Assembly: GCF_036689865.1 (NCBI RefSeq)
Contig: NZ_JBAHUQ010000026.1
Span: 33,131 to 97,130, forward strand
Direction of reading: 5' to 3'
Source: Magnetococcus sp. PR-3
Lineage (GTDB): Bacteria; Pseudomonadota; Magnetococcia; Magnetococcales; Magnetococcaceae
Length of the DNA: 64,000 nucleotides
Shown here: piece by piece, positions 28,007 through 37,537 of the stretch
Layout: each line of letters starts with the position of its first letter
How positions within the stretch are numbered: the first letter of the stretch is position 1
Notes under the pieces: generated by a model
The model's input: only the letters and a program-made list of their open reading frames with translations
What the model was told of the DNA's origin: nothing
The model's database searches: none
Program-made: the position numbers and the translations under genes

Positions 28007-31000
28007 TCACACTGGCGGAAGGTTGAGGGACTTCCTAAAACTGGCGGCCCCATTCCCAAACCGTTGGATAAGGTGATCGAGCAAAGCATCACTGGGCACC
28101 ACCAAACCTGGTTTATCCAGATCCATGGTCACCCGCGCTTTGGCCATCCGCACCACCAATGCGGTGCGGCAACCATCGGCCCCGTGGTGTTGTTGCAGGA
28201 TCGACATCAACTCATCCATAGCGCCCCCTTTTAATAGTCCGGCAGGAACCTCTACCCGTAAAAATCGACAGGCATTGCGGCGGTAGGCATCCAGTGTAAT
28301 GGCACTGTTAATCGCTACTTTAACCTCTTCATCCCGAACTTCGGCCTGACCTTCAAAGATTAAGGGCCCCTCCTCTTCCAAGATCTCTCGGTTGGCCACA
28401 TAAGCATCAGGAAAAACCACCCCTTCCATTTGACCTTGAATATCCTCCAAGGTCACAAACAGCATACGGTCACCCTTTTTGGTGCGGTGCAATTTACGTT
28501 CAACAACCACCCCGGTAAACCGTACCGATACCCGCCCATCGCTACCAATGGGCTCTCCACCAGGCCCATATTTTTCTTTAAGCTCAGAGATGCTCATTAA
28601 CCCATAATCACGCATCTCTGCTTCATATTTGCGTAGTGGATGGCTGGAAATATAAAAGCCCAACGCCTCTTTTTCATTTTCAAGCCGCTCCTCTTCAGGC
28701 CAGTCAGGGACTTCTGGCAACTGCCAGTTATCCGCACTTTCACCCGCCTCCTCCTCGGCATCATCAAAGAGGTTCATAAACCCTAAGGCTTGATCTTTTT
28801 GATGTTGGTTACCCCGGTTTAGTGCCTCTGGTAAGCCCGTCATTAAGGCAGCCCGGTTCCCTTCACCCAAACCATCACAGGCCCCTGACTTGATCAGGTT
28901 TTCCAGGGTACGACGGTTCAGGTTACCCCCTTCCGTGCGCTGACATAGATCCAGCAAAGAGGTAAAGGCTCCCCCTTCTTCCCGTGCTTTGACCAAGGCA
29001 GACATGGGGGCTTCACCCACATTTTTCACTGCAGCCAAGCCAAAGCGCACCGCATCTTCATCGCCCGCACCCGGTTGAACAGAGAACACCACCTCTGATT
29101 TATTCACATCCGGCGGTAAAACCTGTACAGACATGTCGTGGCACTCCCGGACAAAGTGCACCACTTTTTCCGTATTATTGATATCTGCACTGAGGGTCGC
29201 GGCCATAAAGGCCACCGGATAGTGTGCCTTCAGCCAAGCGGTCTGGTAGGAGATAAGAGCATAGGCTGCAGAGTGGGATTTATTGAACCCGTAACCGGCA
29301 AACTTCTCCATAAGATCAAAGATATAACCCGCTTTTTCAGGGTTAATCTCTTTTTTCTCCGCACCACTCATAAAAATGGTGCGCTGTTTGGCCATCTCTT
29401 CCGGTTTCTTTTTACCCATGGCCCGTCGCAGCAGATCCGCCCCCCCTAGGGAGTAACCCGCCAGAACCTGGGCAATTTTCATCACCTGTTCCTGGTAGAG
29501 GATCACCCCATAGGTCTCTTTAAGGATTGGCTCCAACTGGGGTAAGGGGTACTCCACCACCGCGCGACCATGCTTACGGGCGATAAAGTCATCGACCATT
29601 CCAGAACCTAAAGGCCCCGGACGGTAGAGTGCTACCAGCGCAATAATATCTTCAAAGGTATCTGGGGCCAGCTTCTTCAGGATATCCCGCATGCCGGAAG
29701 ATTCCAGCTGGAACACCCCTTTGGTACGTCCATCCATCAATAGCCGGAAGGCCCGCTCATCTTCAATATTAATGGCCGCAATATCAATAGGGCTGCGCTC
29801 TTCTTCGGTTTGCCCATGCTCTGCACGACGGGGGTTGACGATTTTCAGGGTGTTGTCGATCACCGTTAGGGTTTTTAGCCCCAAAAAGTCAAACTTAACC
29901 AAACCCGCCCGTTCAACATCCACCATATTAAACTGGGTAACCGGCATGGTTGAGCGGGGGTCACGATACAGGGGAACCGTATCGGTCAACGGACCATTGG
30001 AGATCACCACACCCGCAGCATGGGTCCCGCAAGAGCGCGGCGAACCTTCTAAAGAGAGGGCCAGATTAATGAGATGTCCAACCTCTTCCTCATCCTCCAT
30101 CAGGTCCCGCATACGCGGCTCCTGCTCCAATGCCTCTTTAAGGGTAATCCCTAAAACATTGGGGACCAATTTGGCGATTTTATCTACCCGGCCATAGGGG
30201 AACTCAAGCACACGGCCAATATCCCGAATCACCGCTTTTGCCTGCATGGTGCCGAAGGTAATGATCTGTGCAACCCGGTCATGGCCATATTTATCCTGCA
30301 CATAACCGATAACAGCTTCACGACGATCCATACAAAAATCGACGTCAAAGTCCGGCATACTTACCCGCTCTGGGTTAAGAAAGCGCTCAAAAAGAAGGGT
30401 GTAACGAATGGGGTCCAGATCGGTAATAGAGAGACACCAGGCCACCAGAGAACCTGCCCCCGACCCCCGCCCCGGCCCCACGGGAATATCTTGCTCTTTA
30501 CCCCATTTAATAAAGTCCGATACAATCAAAAAATAACCGGGAAAACCCATCTGGTTAATAATGCCCAGTTCATACATCAAACGCTCATAGTAGCGACGGC
30601 GAATCTCCTCATGCTCCTCATCAGGGAAGCGAGGCAACACATATTTTTCTAGCCTCTCCTCAAGCCCCTCTTCAGATTGAGCCTGCATTTCCCCTTCCAG
30701 AGTCTGCCCCTCTGGCAGGTCAAAATCTGGGAGCATGGGGGTGCCCAATTTCAATTGGACATTACACCGCATGGCAATGCGCCGTGTATTTTCAATAGCC
30801 TCTGGCAGGTCCGAAAATTTTTCCACCATCTGCTCAGGGGTGGCAAAGTAAAACTGGTCCGATAACCGTGGGCGGTTCTCTTCATAAAGCGTGCGCACAG
30901 CGCCCACACAATAGAGCGCATCTCGCGCAGGGGCATCCCCTGGGTCCATATAGTGGATATCATTACTGGCGACGATGGGCAGTTTCAGCTTTTCCGCCAG

Positions 31001-31591
31001 AGCAACGGTGCGTTTAACCAGCGCTTCTTCTCCTGGCTCACCATGGCGCTGTAACTCCAAATGAAAATTGGGCATTTGGCCATCATGCCCCATAATTTCA
31101 TGGAGCGTTTGCGCCGCGGCCTCTGCCTCCTCATGCATCTCTTGGCTTAACAGGCGTCCAACCGCCCCTTTTGCCCCCCCAGAAAGTGCGATCAAACCAG
31201 CACTGTGTGCTTTAAGCATGTTCAGATCAATACGGGGTTGGCCATGGCTACCATCCAGGTGCCCTTTGGCGATGAGACGCATTATATTTTTCCAGCCCTC
31301 ATCATTCCGGCACAGCAGAATCAACTGATCCCGCACCTCTTTATCCACCCGCTCTTCTTTATTCTGGTGATCTGGCACCACATAGACCTGAGCACCCAAT
31401 AAGGGTTTGATACCCGCCTTCAGACAGGCTGAGTAGAACTGTACGGCACCAAATAGATTACCCTGATCGGTCAACGCCAGGGCGGGCATTTGAAGTTCCT
31501 GCGCACGGCCGACTATCTGCTTAAGCTTGGCGGTAGAGGTCAGCAGAGAGTAACCAGTATGGACATGCAGGTGGACAAAAGGGGCGCTCAT
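28007..31591 (-). CDS. dnaE: DNA polymerase III alpha subunit
   Basis: The replicative polymerase subunit, 1194 residues, close to the usual ~1160. It begins with the PHP domain (FVHLHVHTGYSLL). The catalytic aspartates are in MPDFDVDFCMDRR, and GPGRGSGAGSLVAWCL and FNKSHSAAYALISYQTAWLK are classic DnaE segments. An OB-fold follows near residue 1000 (VSVRFTGVVVERKLHR). The ATG at 31591 is chosen because the family starts MSAPFVHLHVH. The 57 open codons upstream look untranslated, although the ribosome site before 31591 is weak. It is transcribed singly on the minus strand. Confidence 0.96.
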   Translation of the reverse strand: MSAPFVHLHVHTGYSLLTSTAKLKQIVGRAQELQMPALALTDQGNLFGAVQFYSACLKAGIKPLLGAQVYVVPDHQNKEERVDKEVRDQLILLCRNDEGWKNIMRLIAKGHLDGSHGQPRIDLNMLKAHSAGLIALSGGAKGAVGRLLSQEMHEEAEAAAQTLHEIMGHDGQMPNFHLELQRHGEPGEEALVKRTVALAEKLKLPIVASNDIHYMDPGDAPARDALYCVGAVRTLYEENRPRLSDQFYFATPEQMVEKFSDLPEAIENTRRIAMRCNVQLKLGTPMLPDFDLPEGQTLEGEMQAQSEEGLEERLEKYVLPRFPDEEHEEIRRRYYERLMYELGIINQMGFPGYFLIVSDFIKWGKEQDIPVGPGRGSGAGSLVAWCLSITDLDPIRYTLLFERFLNPERVSMPDFDVDFCMDRREAVIGYVQDKYGHDRVAQIITFGTMQAKAVIRDIGRVLEFPYGRVDKIAKLVPNVLGITLKEALEQEPRMRDLMEDEEEVGHLINLALSLEGSPRSCGTHAAGVVISNGPLTDTVPLYRDPRSTMPVTQFNMVDVERAGLVKFDFLGLKTLTVIDNTLKIVNPRRAEHGQTEEERSPIDIAAINIEDERAFRLLMDGRTKGVFQLESSGMRDILKKLAPDTFEDIIALVALYRPGPLGSGMVDDFIARKHGRAVVEYPLPQLEPILKETYGVILYQEQVMKIAQVLAGYSLGGADLLRRAMGKKKPEEMAKQRTIFMSGAEKKEINPEKAGYIFDLMEKFAGYGFNKSHSAAYALISYQTAWLKAHYPVAFMAATLSADINNTEKVVHFVRECHDMSVQVLPPDVNKSEVVFSVQPGAGDEDAVRFGLAAVKNVGEAPMSALVKAREEGGAFTSLLDLCQRTEGGNLNRRTLENLIKSGACDGLGEGNRAALMTGLPEALNRGNQHQKDQALGFMNLFDDAEEEAGESADNWQLPEVPDWPEEERLENEKEALGFYISSHPLRKYEAEMRDYGLMSISELKEKYGPGGEPIGSDGRVSVRFTGVVVERKLHRTKKGDRMLFVTLEDIQGQMEGVVFPDAYVANREILEEEGPLIFEGQAEVRDEEVKVAINSAITLDAYRRNACRFLRVEVPAGLLKGGAMDELMSILQQHHGADGCRTALVVRMAKARVTMDLDKPGLVVPSDALLDHLIQRFGNGAASFRKSLNLPPV

Positions 31592-31810
31592 AGAGATACC
31601 GATACCAAATGCTAACGGGTTAATGGATGAGCAATGGCTCTGAAAACAACCGAAAAGAAGCAGAATTTGATCATAAACGAGGTGGAGATGGATTGAAACG
31701 AGAAGGGCTAGATTGCGGTAAAAAAGGTTGGAGCCGGTAGATGGCCTCGTGTCTATGCCCACTGGGAACGCTTACCACAGACCAAATCATCGCTGCAGAT
31801 TGGCCATAAA

Positions 31811-31847
31811 AACACAAAAGCCGCACTCAGTGAAGAGTGCGGCTTTT
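31811..31847 (-). terminator. terminator of the tRNA-Leu transcript
   Basis: The perfect stem AAAAGCCGCACTC / GAGTGCGGCTTTT is followed by TGTGTTTTTA on the minus strand. It lies ~185 bases after the tRNA and upstream of dnaE. Confidence 0.75.
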
Positions 31848-32028
31848 GGGGCGTCAAAGAGGAATAGATACCGATACTGTAAAGACAGTACCCAGCGATA
31901 CTCAACAGCTTTGACGGACCGATGGGGCAGCAGAGTCCGGAGCCAATCCAGGGGATTTGGGGTTGGCGGTGCCCGAACAAGCTCAACGGCTCTGCTATGC
32001 TAGAAAAACTGAAATGGTCAAAAAATGA

Positions 32029-32113
32029 TGGTGCGGATGGCCGGAGTCGAACCGGCACGGCTCGCGCCACTGCCCCCTCAAGACAGCGTGTCTACCAATT
32101 CCACCACATCCGC
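32029..32113 (-). tRNA. tRNA-Leu (anticodon GAG)
   Basis: On the minus strand the gene starts GCGGATGTGGTGGAATTGGT and ends with a paired acceptor strand CATCCGC, discriminator A and an encoded CCA. The anticodon arm CTGTC-TTGAGGG-GGCAG gives GAG, which reads CUU/CUC. The T arm contains GGTTCGACTCC, and the long variable arm is as expected for class II leucine tRNAs. The layout parallels E. coli tRNA-Leu(GAG). Confidence 0.95.
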
Positions 32114-32352
32114 GTCGTGCAAGAGCGGGGATAATAGCCAGAACACCACCCATTTGCAAGCACTTTTTCACCCGATCGTCAAGCGCACGCTATATTCACG
32201 CTGACATCACTATATTCCAATGGGTTAACAGACCAACAGCCCAACCTGCAAAATAGGATTGTACGCCTGTGTTTGAACCTTTTCGTCAACCCATTCCATT
32301 TACTTAAGGATTTTGTACACTAGGTCTCTCTTTTCTTCAGGAGCGCTTTGTT

Positions 32353-33174
32353 ATGAGAACGCAACCATCCAGTGATACCCGCCCCATTGGCATTTTTGAT
32401 TCCGGCGTTGGGGGCCTTACCGTACTACGTGCCCTCGCCCGCCGTTTTCCTCAGGAATCCTTCATCTACCTGGGGGATACCGCGCGCGTACCTTATGGCA
32501 CCAAATCTCCACGCACGGTGGAGCGCTATACCCTGCAAGTGGCGGATCATCTACAGCGACACGGCGTTAAGGGTATGGTTGCTGCCTGCAACACCGCCTC
32601 TGCATTAGGGTTGGGTGCTTTACGTGCCCACCAACCCCAGCTTCCTGTTCAGGGGGTGATTGTACCTGGTTGCCGCACAGCCCTTGAAGCGACGCAGCAA
32701 GGACGTATTGGTGTAATAGGCACCCGCGCAACCATCACCAGTGGTGCGTACCGCAACACATTACACACCTTAGACCCCAAGCTTGAGGTAACCGATGTAG
32801 CATGCCCTCTGTTTGTGCCTTTGGCAGAAGAGGGATGGACCCACCACCCAGCCACAGAACTGATTGTACAAGAGAGCCTTGCCCCACTTTTAGAGAGCGG
32901 CATCGATACCTTAATTCTAGGCTGCACCCACTACCCGGTTCTTAAAGAGATCATTGGATCGGTCATGGGAGATGCCGTCACACTGGTTGACTCGGCAGAT
33001 GCCGTTGCAGATGAACTGCAAAATCGGCTGAGTGATGTCATCACCCCCAACCAAGGTGACCTCCCCCGATCCATCCTATACCTCGTCACCGATGAAGCTG
33101 CCCGTTTTACCAGTGTCGCCAAGCGCTTTTTAGAAGAGATACCTTTGGATCAGGTAGAGATGGTCGATCTATAG
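32353..33174 (+). CDS. murI: glutamate racemase
   Basis: A 273-residue cofactor-independent racemase that makes D-glutamate for peptidoglycan. The two catalytic cysteines lie in AACNTASALG and LGCTHYPVLK. The N-terminal IGIFDSGVGGLTVLRAL and YLGDTARVPYGTKS segments are diagnostic. An AGGAG is positioned eight bases before the ATG. It stands alone between the tRNA and a long gene-free stretch. Confidence 0.95.
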   Translation: MRTQPSSDTRPIGIFDSGVGGLTVLRALARRFPQESFIYLGDTARVPYGTKSPRTVERYTLQVADHLQRHGVKGMVAACNTASALGLGALRAHQPQLPVQGVIVPGCRTALEATQQGRIGVIGTRATITSGAYRNTLHTLDPKLEVTDVACPLFVPLAEEGWTHHPATELIVQESLAPLLESGIDTLILGCTHYPVLKEIIGSVMGDAVTLVDSADAVADELQNRLSDVITPNQGDLPRSILYLVTDEAARFTSVAKRFLEEIPLDQVEMVDL

Positions 33175-33800
33175 TGCAGGCATCCCTGCCATCGAGCTTG
33201 CCGCTCAGACAGCGGCCTATCCACGTTATAAAGCTCGTGCTAACCGTTAACAATCAACGCTAGCGGGCAACCCTCCTTGTGTGAGGGACCCCTGCAAGAG
33301 AGCACGACCGTATGCTGAGGACACGCCACAATTTATAGGCCGCAGGGGAAGAGAAGAATAAGAGGTGCACGCCCCATAAACGAGTGCCCCCTTATCGTGT
33401 GACTTAAGCGGCCAACGCCCTCACTGTGGTCTTTTCTCTCGTATGGCGGCTGGGATGAGCCCCTTGGTGAACCCCTGATAACACAGGCACGCCGCCTGGC
33501 TTATTTTTCGGCCTATGCGTCAACTATACAGAGGCATACGGACTATTCTCCTCCTACTCTCTACAGGCCAGCCCGTAGGTAAGCGTCCCTCCTTTAAACA
33601 AGTGGACTGAACTCACGCATCGGCGCCATAGATGAGTAGGCCCAACGCCCCCTTGGGTGCAGGCAACACCATAAACAGAGGTCGCTGTTAAAAAATGATC
33701 AAGAAATGGTATGGTGTCAGCGAACCCGGACCTTAGCCAGTGGTTGGCAAGATCCTGGTGGAGCGCCTTTTTTTCATTACCAGCCAAGTGGAGCTTTTGT
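33175..33800. other. 626-base gene-free stretch with RNA-like pairing
   Basis: No convincing protein gene is found. Around 33265-33430 several arms can pair: CCCTC/GAGGG flanking CTTGTGT, CCCCTGC with GCAGGGG about 60 bases later, and GGCCGC with GCGGCC. This may be a structured RNA. I could not match it to 6S, RNase P, tmRNA or SRP RNA. The right end is the untranslated leader of the thioredoxin-TPR gene. Confidence 0.35.
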
Positions 33801-34658
33801 ATGGCCGATTCTCAGTGGGTCATGAATGTTGACCTGAATAATTTCAACCAACTGGTCATAGAACAATCGCACCGTGTACCGGTATTGGTAGATTTTTGGG
33901 CGCCCTGGTGTGGCCCATGCCGCTCATTAGGCCCGATTTTGGAAAAACTGGCGACGCAAATGGATGGCCGGTTTATGCTGGCGAAAATCAATTCTGATGA
34001 GAACCCTCAACTGGGACAACAGTTTGGGGTTAAAGGTATTCCCGCTTGTAAATTAATCATCGATGGAGCCATTGCCGATGAATTTACCGGGGCCATGCCA
34101 GAGTCTGGCATTCGTCAGTTCCTCGACAAAGCCATTCCCTCCATGGCCGATAAGTTGGCCGCACAGGCCAACCTTTTTGAGCAGCGTGGTGATTTACATG
34201 CCGCCAAAGAGCTCTTTTTGAAGGGGGTTGAATCTCAAGCGGACCATACCGATTCGCTGATTGGTTTGGCACGGCTGGCTTTGGATCAAGGCAACGCAGA
34301 AGAAGCCCAAGCACTGATGAACCGCTTAACCCCTGCGGGGCTCAACAGTGCCGGTGCCAAGGCCCTACAGAGTAAAATGGTTTTTCAGGATACCAACCAT
34401 GATCTAGAGGCCCTGCGCCGCTCAGTGGATGAAAACCCGGAAGATTTGGAACACCGCATTGCACTGGGGCAAGCATTAATCGGCCAAGAGCAGTATGAAG
34501 AGGGGCTGGATCAACTGCTTTTTGCCATTAAGCAGGACCGCCACTACAGGGAAGATCACGCACGCAAATTGGTCTTAAACGTTTTTGAAATGCTCGGCCA
34601 GACCCACCCCATCACGTCGGCCTATCGCAGCAAGCTCTCTCAGGTTCTTTTTTCCTAA
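33801..34658 (+). CDS. cnoX: thioredoxin-TPR chaperedoxin, CnoX/YbbN-like
   Basis: A 285-residue protein, the same size as E. coli CnoX. Residues 1-110 are a thioredoxin domain with an intact WCGPC site (FWAPWCGPCRSLGP). Residues 115-285 form TPR-like helical repeats (AKELFLKGVESQADHTDSLIGLARLALDQGN). E. coli CnoX lacks the first Cys, whereas other versions keep CxxC and can act as reductases as well as holdases that pass clients to GroEL. It is probably cytoplasmic. The ATG at 33801 has GGAG seven bases upstream, so the 30 codons before it are excluded. Confidence 0.85.
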   Translation: MADSQWVMNVDLNNFNQLVIEQSHRVPVLVDFWAPWCGPCRSLGPILEKLATQMDGRFMLAKINSDENPQLGQQFGVKGIPACKLIIDGAIADEFTGAMPESGIRQFLDKAIPSMADKLAAQANLFEQRGDLHAAKELFLKGVESQADHTDSLIGLARLALDQGNAEEAQALMNRLTPAGLNSAGAKALQSKMVFQDTNHDLEALRRSVDENPEDLEHRIALGQALIGQEQYEEGLDQLLFAIKQDRHYREDHARKLVLNVFEMLGQTHPITSAYRSKLSQVLFS

Positions 34659-34662
34659 CAAC

Positions 34663-34700
34663 CAACAGGGGGTAAAACCCTATTTACCCCCTGTTGATTT
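34663..34700. terminator. bidirectional terminator between convergent genes
   Basis: The stem CAACAGGGGGTAAA / TTTACCCCCTGTTG is perfect over 14 bp. It serves cnoX on the plus strand and contains the stop of the SGNH gene on the minus strand. Confidence 0.8.
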
Positions 34701-35277
34701 GATCCATCCAAGCCTGCCACGGTGACCACAGGGCAATCAGCCTTGCCAGCGCCTCATACCCCTCACCACCCGGGTGCGCCCCATCCCCTTGGCGAACTTG
34801 CTCCATCCAGATGGGGTTATCCTTGAGCTGATCAAACACCGAAAGGTAGGGGACAGCCAACTGGTCAGCCACGTCAGCCAAGCCTTGATCCAATAGGGAC
34901 ACACGGTTGTTGATATCGGCATCATCAATAGGCGGTGGGCCAATTTGTAAAACAGCACCCAGCTGTTTTGCCTGTTCAAGCAACATCCGGCTGGTTGCCA
35001 AACTCTGAGATCGGGCAACCCGCGGCTCACCCAGCTCCACCACCGAATCGTTCACCCCAAAAGCAAACACCAACCCGCACGGCTCATCTTGAATTATCCG
35101 GGGTTGGACCTCGGTCAACCAACGCCGGGCAATATCCTGACTGGTCTCACGGCGAACCCCTAAATTATAGAGGGTCAAATCCGCACCAAACTGTGCACAA
35201 AGCCGCCCAACCCAGCCACGATAGTGTGGATCACCCACACCAGCAACAAAGCTGTCACCCACAAAAAAAAGAGGCAT
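34684..35277 (-). CDS. SGNH/GDSL-family hydrolase
   Basis: A 197-residue esterase/lipase-type hydrolase. Block I holds the nucleophile in VGDSFVAGVGD, block III is FAFGVND and the catalytic Asp-His pair is in GDGAHPGGEGY. There is no obvious signal peptide, so it is likely cytoplasmic. The substrate (acyl ester or carbohydrate ester) cannot be predicted. The ATG at 35277 has AGGAAAGG just upstream. A terminator and a Cys-rich mini-ORF lie 50-215 bases upstream on the same strand, which suggests attenuation. Confidence 0.78.
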   Translation of the reverse strand: MPLFFVGDSFVAGVGDPHYRGWVGRLCAQFGADLTLYNLGVRRETSQDIARRWLTEVQPRIIQDEPCGLVFAFGVNDSVVELGEPRVARSQSLATSRMLLEQAKQLGAVLQIGPPPIDDADINNRVSLLDQGLADVADQLAVPYLSVFDQLKDNPIWMEQVRQGDGAHPGGEGYEALARLIALWSPWQAWMDQINRG

Positions 35278-35329
35278 AGGACCTTTCCTTATCGGAACGA
35301 GTAAAGAGGATATGGGGAGATCGACGGAC

Positions 35330-35358
35330 AAAAAAAAGCCCTGTCATTGGCAGGGCTT
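35330..35358 (-). terminator. intrinsic terminator ahead of the SGNH hydrolase gene
   Basis: On the minus strand AAGCCCTG-loop-CAGGGCTT is followed by eight Ts. It lies upstream of the hydrolase start, with no conventional gene before it, so it ends a short transcript (small RNA or attenuated leader). Confidence 0.75.
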
Positions 35359-35416
35359 CAGGAGAGGATGCGGATCATGGCTTACAGAGCAGCGCAAACT
35401 GCAAAGGTGAATGCCA

Positions 35417-35491
35417 TCACCGGACATGCGGACATTCACACCATGGATCGCTTTTGCCTGTGCAGGGTAACCCACACCGACAAAGTAGCAT
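35417..35491 (-). CDS. possible 24-residue Cys-rich leader peptide or small protein
   Basis: On the minus strand a textbook GGGAGGAG sits five bases before an ATG that opens a 24-codon frame with five cysteines (CRC near the start, C10, CEC near the end). The stop is followed ~60 bases later by the intrinsic terminator at 35330-35358 and then the SGNH hydrolase. This order resembles leader-peptide attenuation. The strong ribosome site is the main support. Chance cannot be excluded for so short a frame. Confidence 0.35.
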   Translation of the reverse strand: MLLCRCGLPCTGKSDPWCECPHVR

Positions 35492-35782
35492 CTAGTCTCC
35501 TCCCTTTTTCCATCGCTGACAATCAGGAAAAAGAACTATTACTATGGCCCAACAGATTAGATTAAACTTTTCCTAATGCTCTATTCATTTCAAGGCTAAC
35601 GCTTTTCTGCAAACCCTTTATCGCACTCTTTTAAACGGAACATCCAGGCTTAACGGTTGAAATCTATGCGGCATCCCTGGCCTGCGCCGGATAAAACAGT
35701 TGGTCAGGCTCTCCAACTATGGCATAGTTCTTTATTAACAAATGCTTAATTGAATTTAACCTTTGCAGGAAACACCCACTAA
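35492..35782. other. promoter region between mini-ORF and PilZ gene
   Basis: AT-rich, with no gene on either strand. It presumably holds promoters for the leftward leader/SGNH transcript and for the PilZ gene. No site is confident. Confidence 0.4.
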
Positions 35783-36214
35783 ATGGCTGATCCCACAGAC
35801 AACAGACGTAAACTAACCCGCATTCCTATACACTTGCGGGCCGAGTTGCACCTAAAAGGTGAGCCCGCGTGTCATGTTCGCTTAGAGAATATCAGCTTTT
35901 CTGGGGCCGGTGTGTATTGCGAGCAAATGCATACCCCCTGTGGGCAGCAAGATCTACGCATGGTGTTGGTTCTGAACCCAGAAGATAACCGTTTTGATAT
36001 CAATCTTCACGCCCAAGTGGTCTATACCCATAAAGATGGGCGCATTGGCCTGCACTTTACCGGTATTGATGCCGAAAGCTACCGCCACTTTGAACATTTA
36101 ATGATCTTCAATTCAGAACACGGTGATGATCTAATCCGTGAGTTGACGGAACATCCTGGTTTGGAACCTTCTGAGGGTGGCCTTTTTGCACCGATTGATG
36201 CACCTGATACGTAA
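35783..36214 (+). CDS. PilZ-domain c-di-GMP receptor
   Basis: A 143-residue single-domain protein. The c-di-GMP binding signature is intact: an Arg-rich RRKLTRIPI at residues 8-16 (RxxxR) and NISFSGAGV around residue 38 (D/NxSxxG). It is a cytoplasmic effector that could act on flagellar or surface processes downstream of the cyclases encoded elsewhere in the window. AGGA lies 11 bases before the ATG. A bacteriohemerythrin gene follows after a 254-base gap. Confidence 0.88.
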   Translation: MADPTDNRRKLTRIPIHLRAELHLKGEPACHVRLENISFSGAGVYCEQMHTPCGQQDLRMVLVLNPEDNRFDINLHAQVVYTHKDGRIGLHFTGIDAESYRHFEHLMIFNSEHGDDLIRELTEHPGLEPSEGGLFAPIDAPDT

Positions 36215-36468
36215 CGCATCGTAACCCCAGACCCCAACCATCCCATAACGACACAGATTTAACACAAAGATGACGCTTTTTTAGTGTACTAAGAAAAAAA
36301 ACACACTATGGTGAGTGGTTGTGGTCATGCAAAAGTGTGCCGTATAAGGTCTGGGGAACGTTACAAAAAAATACTTTATGCCATGTAACCACAGCCAAAC
36401 CAAAGATTGTGTTTAAAGACACCTTTGGCTTCAAAATAAACGCTAGCATGTTTCTGTAGGGGGAGAAC

Positions 36469-36975
36469 ATGACACAACCCACTGGCTTAGTGCGAACAGG
36501 CATTGAACCCATTGATCGAGACCACCTTCACCTGTGGGATCTTTTTCAAACACTACTTGAAAAAGAGTTACGCAGTGATGAGGCCCAAGCGATTATTGAA
36601 GAGTTGTTGGCCTATACCCGTTACCATTTTGAGCGGGAAGAGCGTTTGATGGAAGATATCGCCTTCCCCCCCCAACTGCGGCAAGCCCACGAGCAGGAAC
36701 ACCAATCTTTTGTCCAACGTGTTGAGAGTTTTATGGAGATTCTCAGACAGGGAAAATCCCGGCAAACCTCCGGTATGGACACACTGGTCCAAGAGATCCA
36801 ACAAAACTACAACCAGCCTCAGCTTCCCAATCTAGACCCCCCAAAACAGGTTGTGGCGTTTTTGGTTGAGTGGATTCTTAACCACACCAGCGGTATGGAT
36901 ATTGAGTTAGCGACCTATACCGAAACCAAAAAAGGTCATTTGGCTGACCAGGATTTCAGTTTTCTGGAATCTTAA
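36469..36975 (+). CDS. bacteriohemerythrin
   Basis: A 168-residue four-helix O2-binding protein. The di-iron ligands are all visible: His19 in IDRDHLHLW, His53 and Glu57 in YHFEREE, His74 and His78 in HEQEHQSF, and the His...Asp pair in LNHTSGMD. Such proteins store or deliver O2 or act as sensors in microaerobes, and they are abundant in magnetotactic bacteria. A long low-homology loop lies between helices 3 and 4. The ribosome site GGGGGAG precedes the ATG. The next gene begins 32 bases later and is probably co-transcribed. Confidence 0.9.
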   Translation: MTQPTGLVRTGIEPIDRDHLHLWDLFQTLLEKELRSDEAQAIIEELLAYTRYHFEREERLMEDIAFPPQLRQAHEQEHQSFVQRVESFMEILRQGKSRQTSGMDTLVQEIQQNYNQPQLPNLDPPKQVVAFLVEWILNHTSGMDIELATYTETKKGHLADQDFSFLES

Positions 36976-37007
36976 GGCTACAGCACAACGCCCTAAAGGC
37001 TTTTTAT

Positions 37008-37484
37008 ATGGGTTTTTTCTCGGGATTAAAGTCCGTACTGCAAACCGTGACCGGTCATACGGCCACCATCAGGCTGCAAGCCCCGACCCAGGCTAAGCTG
37101 GGGAAAGAGATAACCGTGACCATTACGGTTAAGGTTAAAGGCCAGGATTTGGAGATGGATCAACTCTCTTTAATCCTACAGGCCATTGAACGGGTCGATC
37201 ACCATGCCAATCAAGGTCATGGAGAGGTTCATGAGTCCTATGGCGAACCAGACCAGCATGAGACGGTCACCTACAAACACCCTGTGATTGTGGCCGAAAG
37301 TGCGCACCTACCCGCCCATACAGAACACAACTGGTCCACGACCCTTACTCTACCTCAAGCCGCACAACCTACCTATACCGGCCAGCAAACCAGCCACACT
37401 TGGCAACTCCATGCTGAGCTGGAAACCTTTGGCGGTAACCCTAAAAGCAAACCCCATATACTAAATATCAGTGCAAACAGCTAA
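37008..37484 (+). CDS. hypothetical beta-rich protein, possibly SpoOM/arrestin-like
   Basis: A 158-residue protein with no signal peptide. It starts MGFFSGLKSVLQ and consists mostly of predicted beta strands (TATIRLQAPTQAKLGKEITV, ITVKVKGQDLEMDQLSLIL, HNWSTTLTLP, WQLHAELETFGG). The layout resembles the arrestin-like N-domain of SpoOM-type proteins. It is unusually His-rich in the middle (HHANQGHGEVHE), which might bind metal. Its function is unknown. It probably shares a transcript with the bacteriohemerythrin. Confidence 0.5.
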   Translation: MGFFSGLKSVLQTVTGHTATIRLQAPTQAKLGKEITVTITVKVKGQDLEMDQLSLILQAIERVDHHANQGHGEVHESYGEPDQHETVTYKHPVIVAESAHLPAHTEHNWSTTLTLPQAAQPTYTGQQTSHTWQLHAELETFGGNPKSKPHILNISANS

Positions 37485-37537
37485 CCCCCCCTTGAGATCC
37501 CCCTCACCTCAACAACGACACACACACGGTGGCTGCC

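Noticed and set aside
33250..33450. 6S RNA, RNase P RNA or tmRNA
   Set aside because: None of the conserved segments of these RNAs could be found on either strand.
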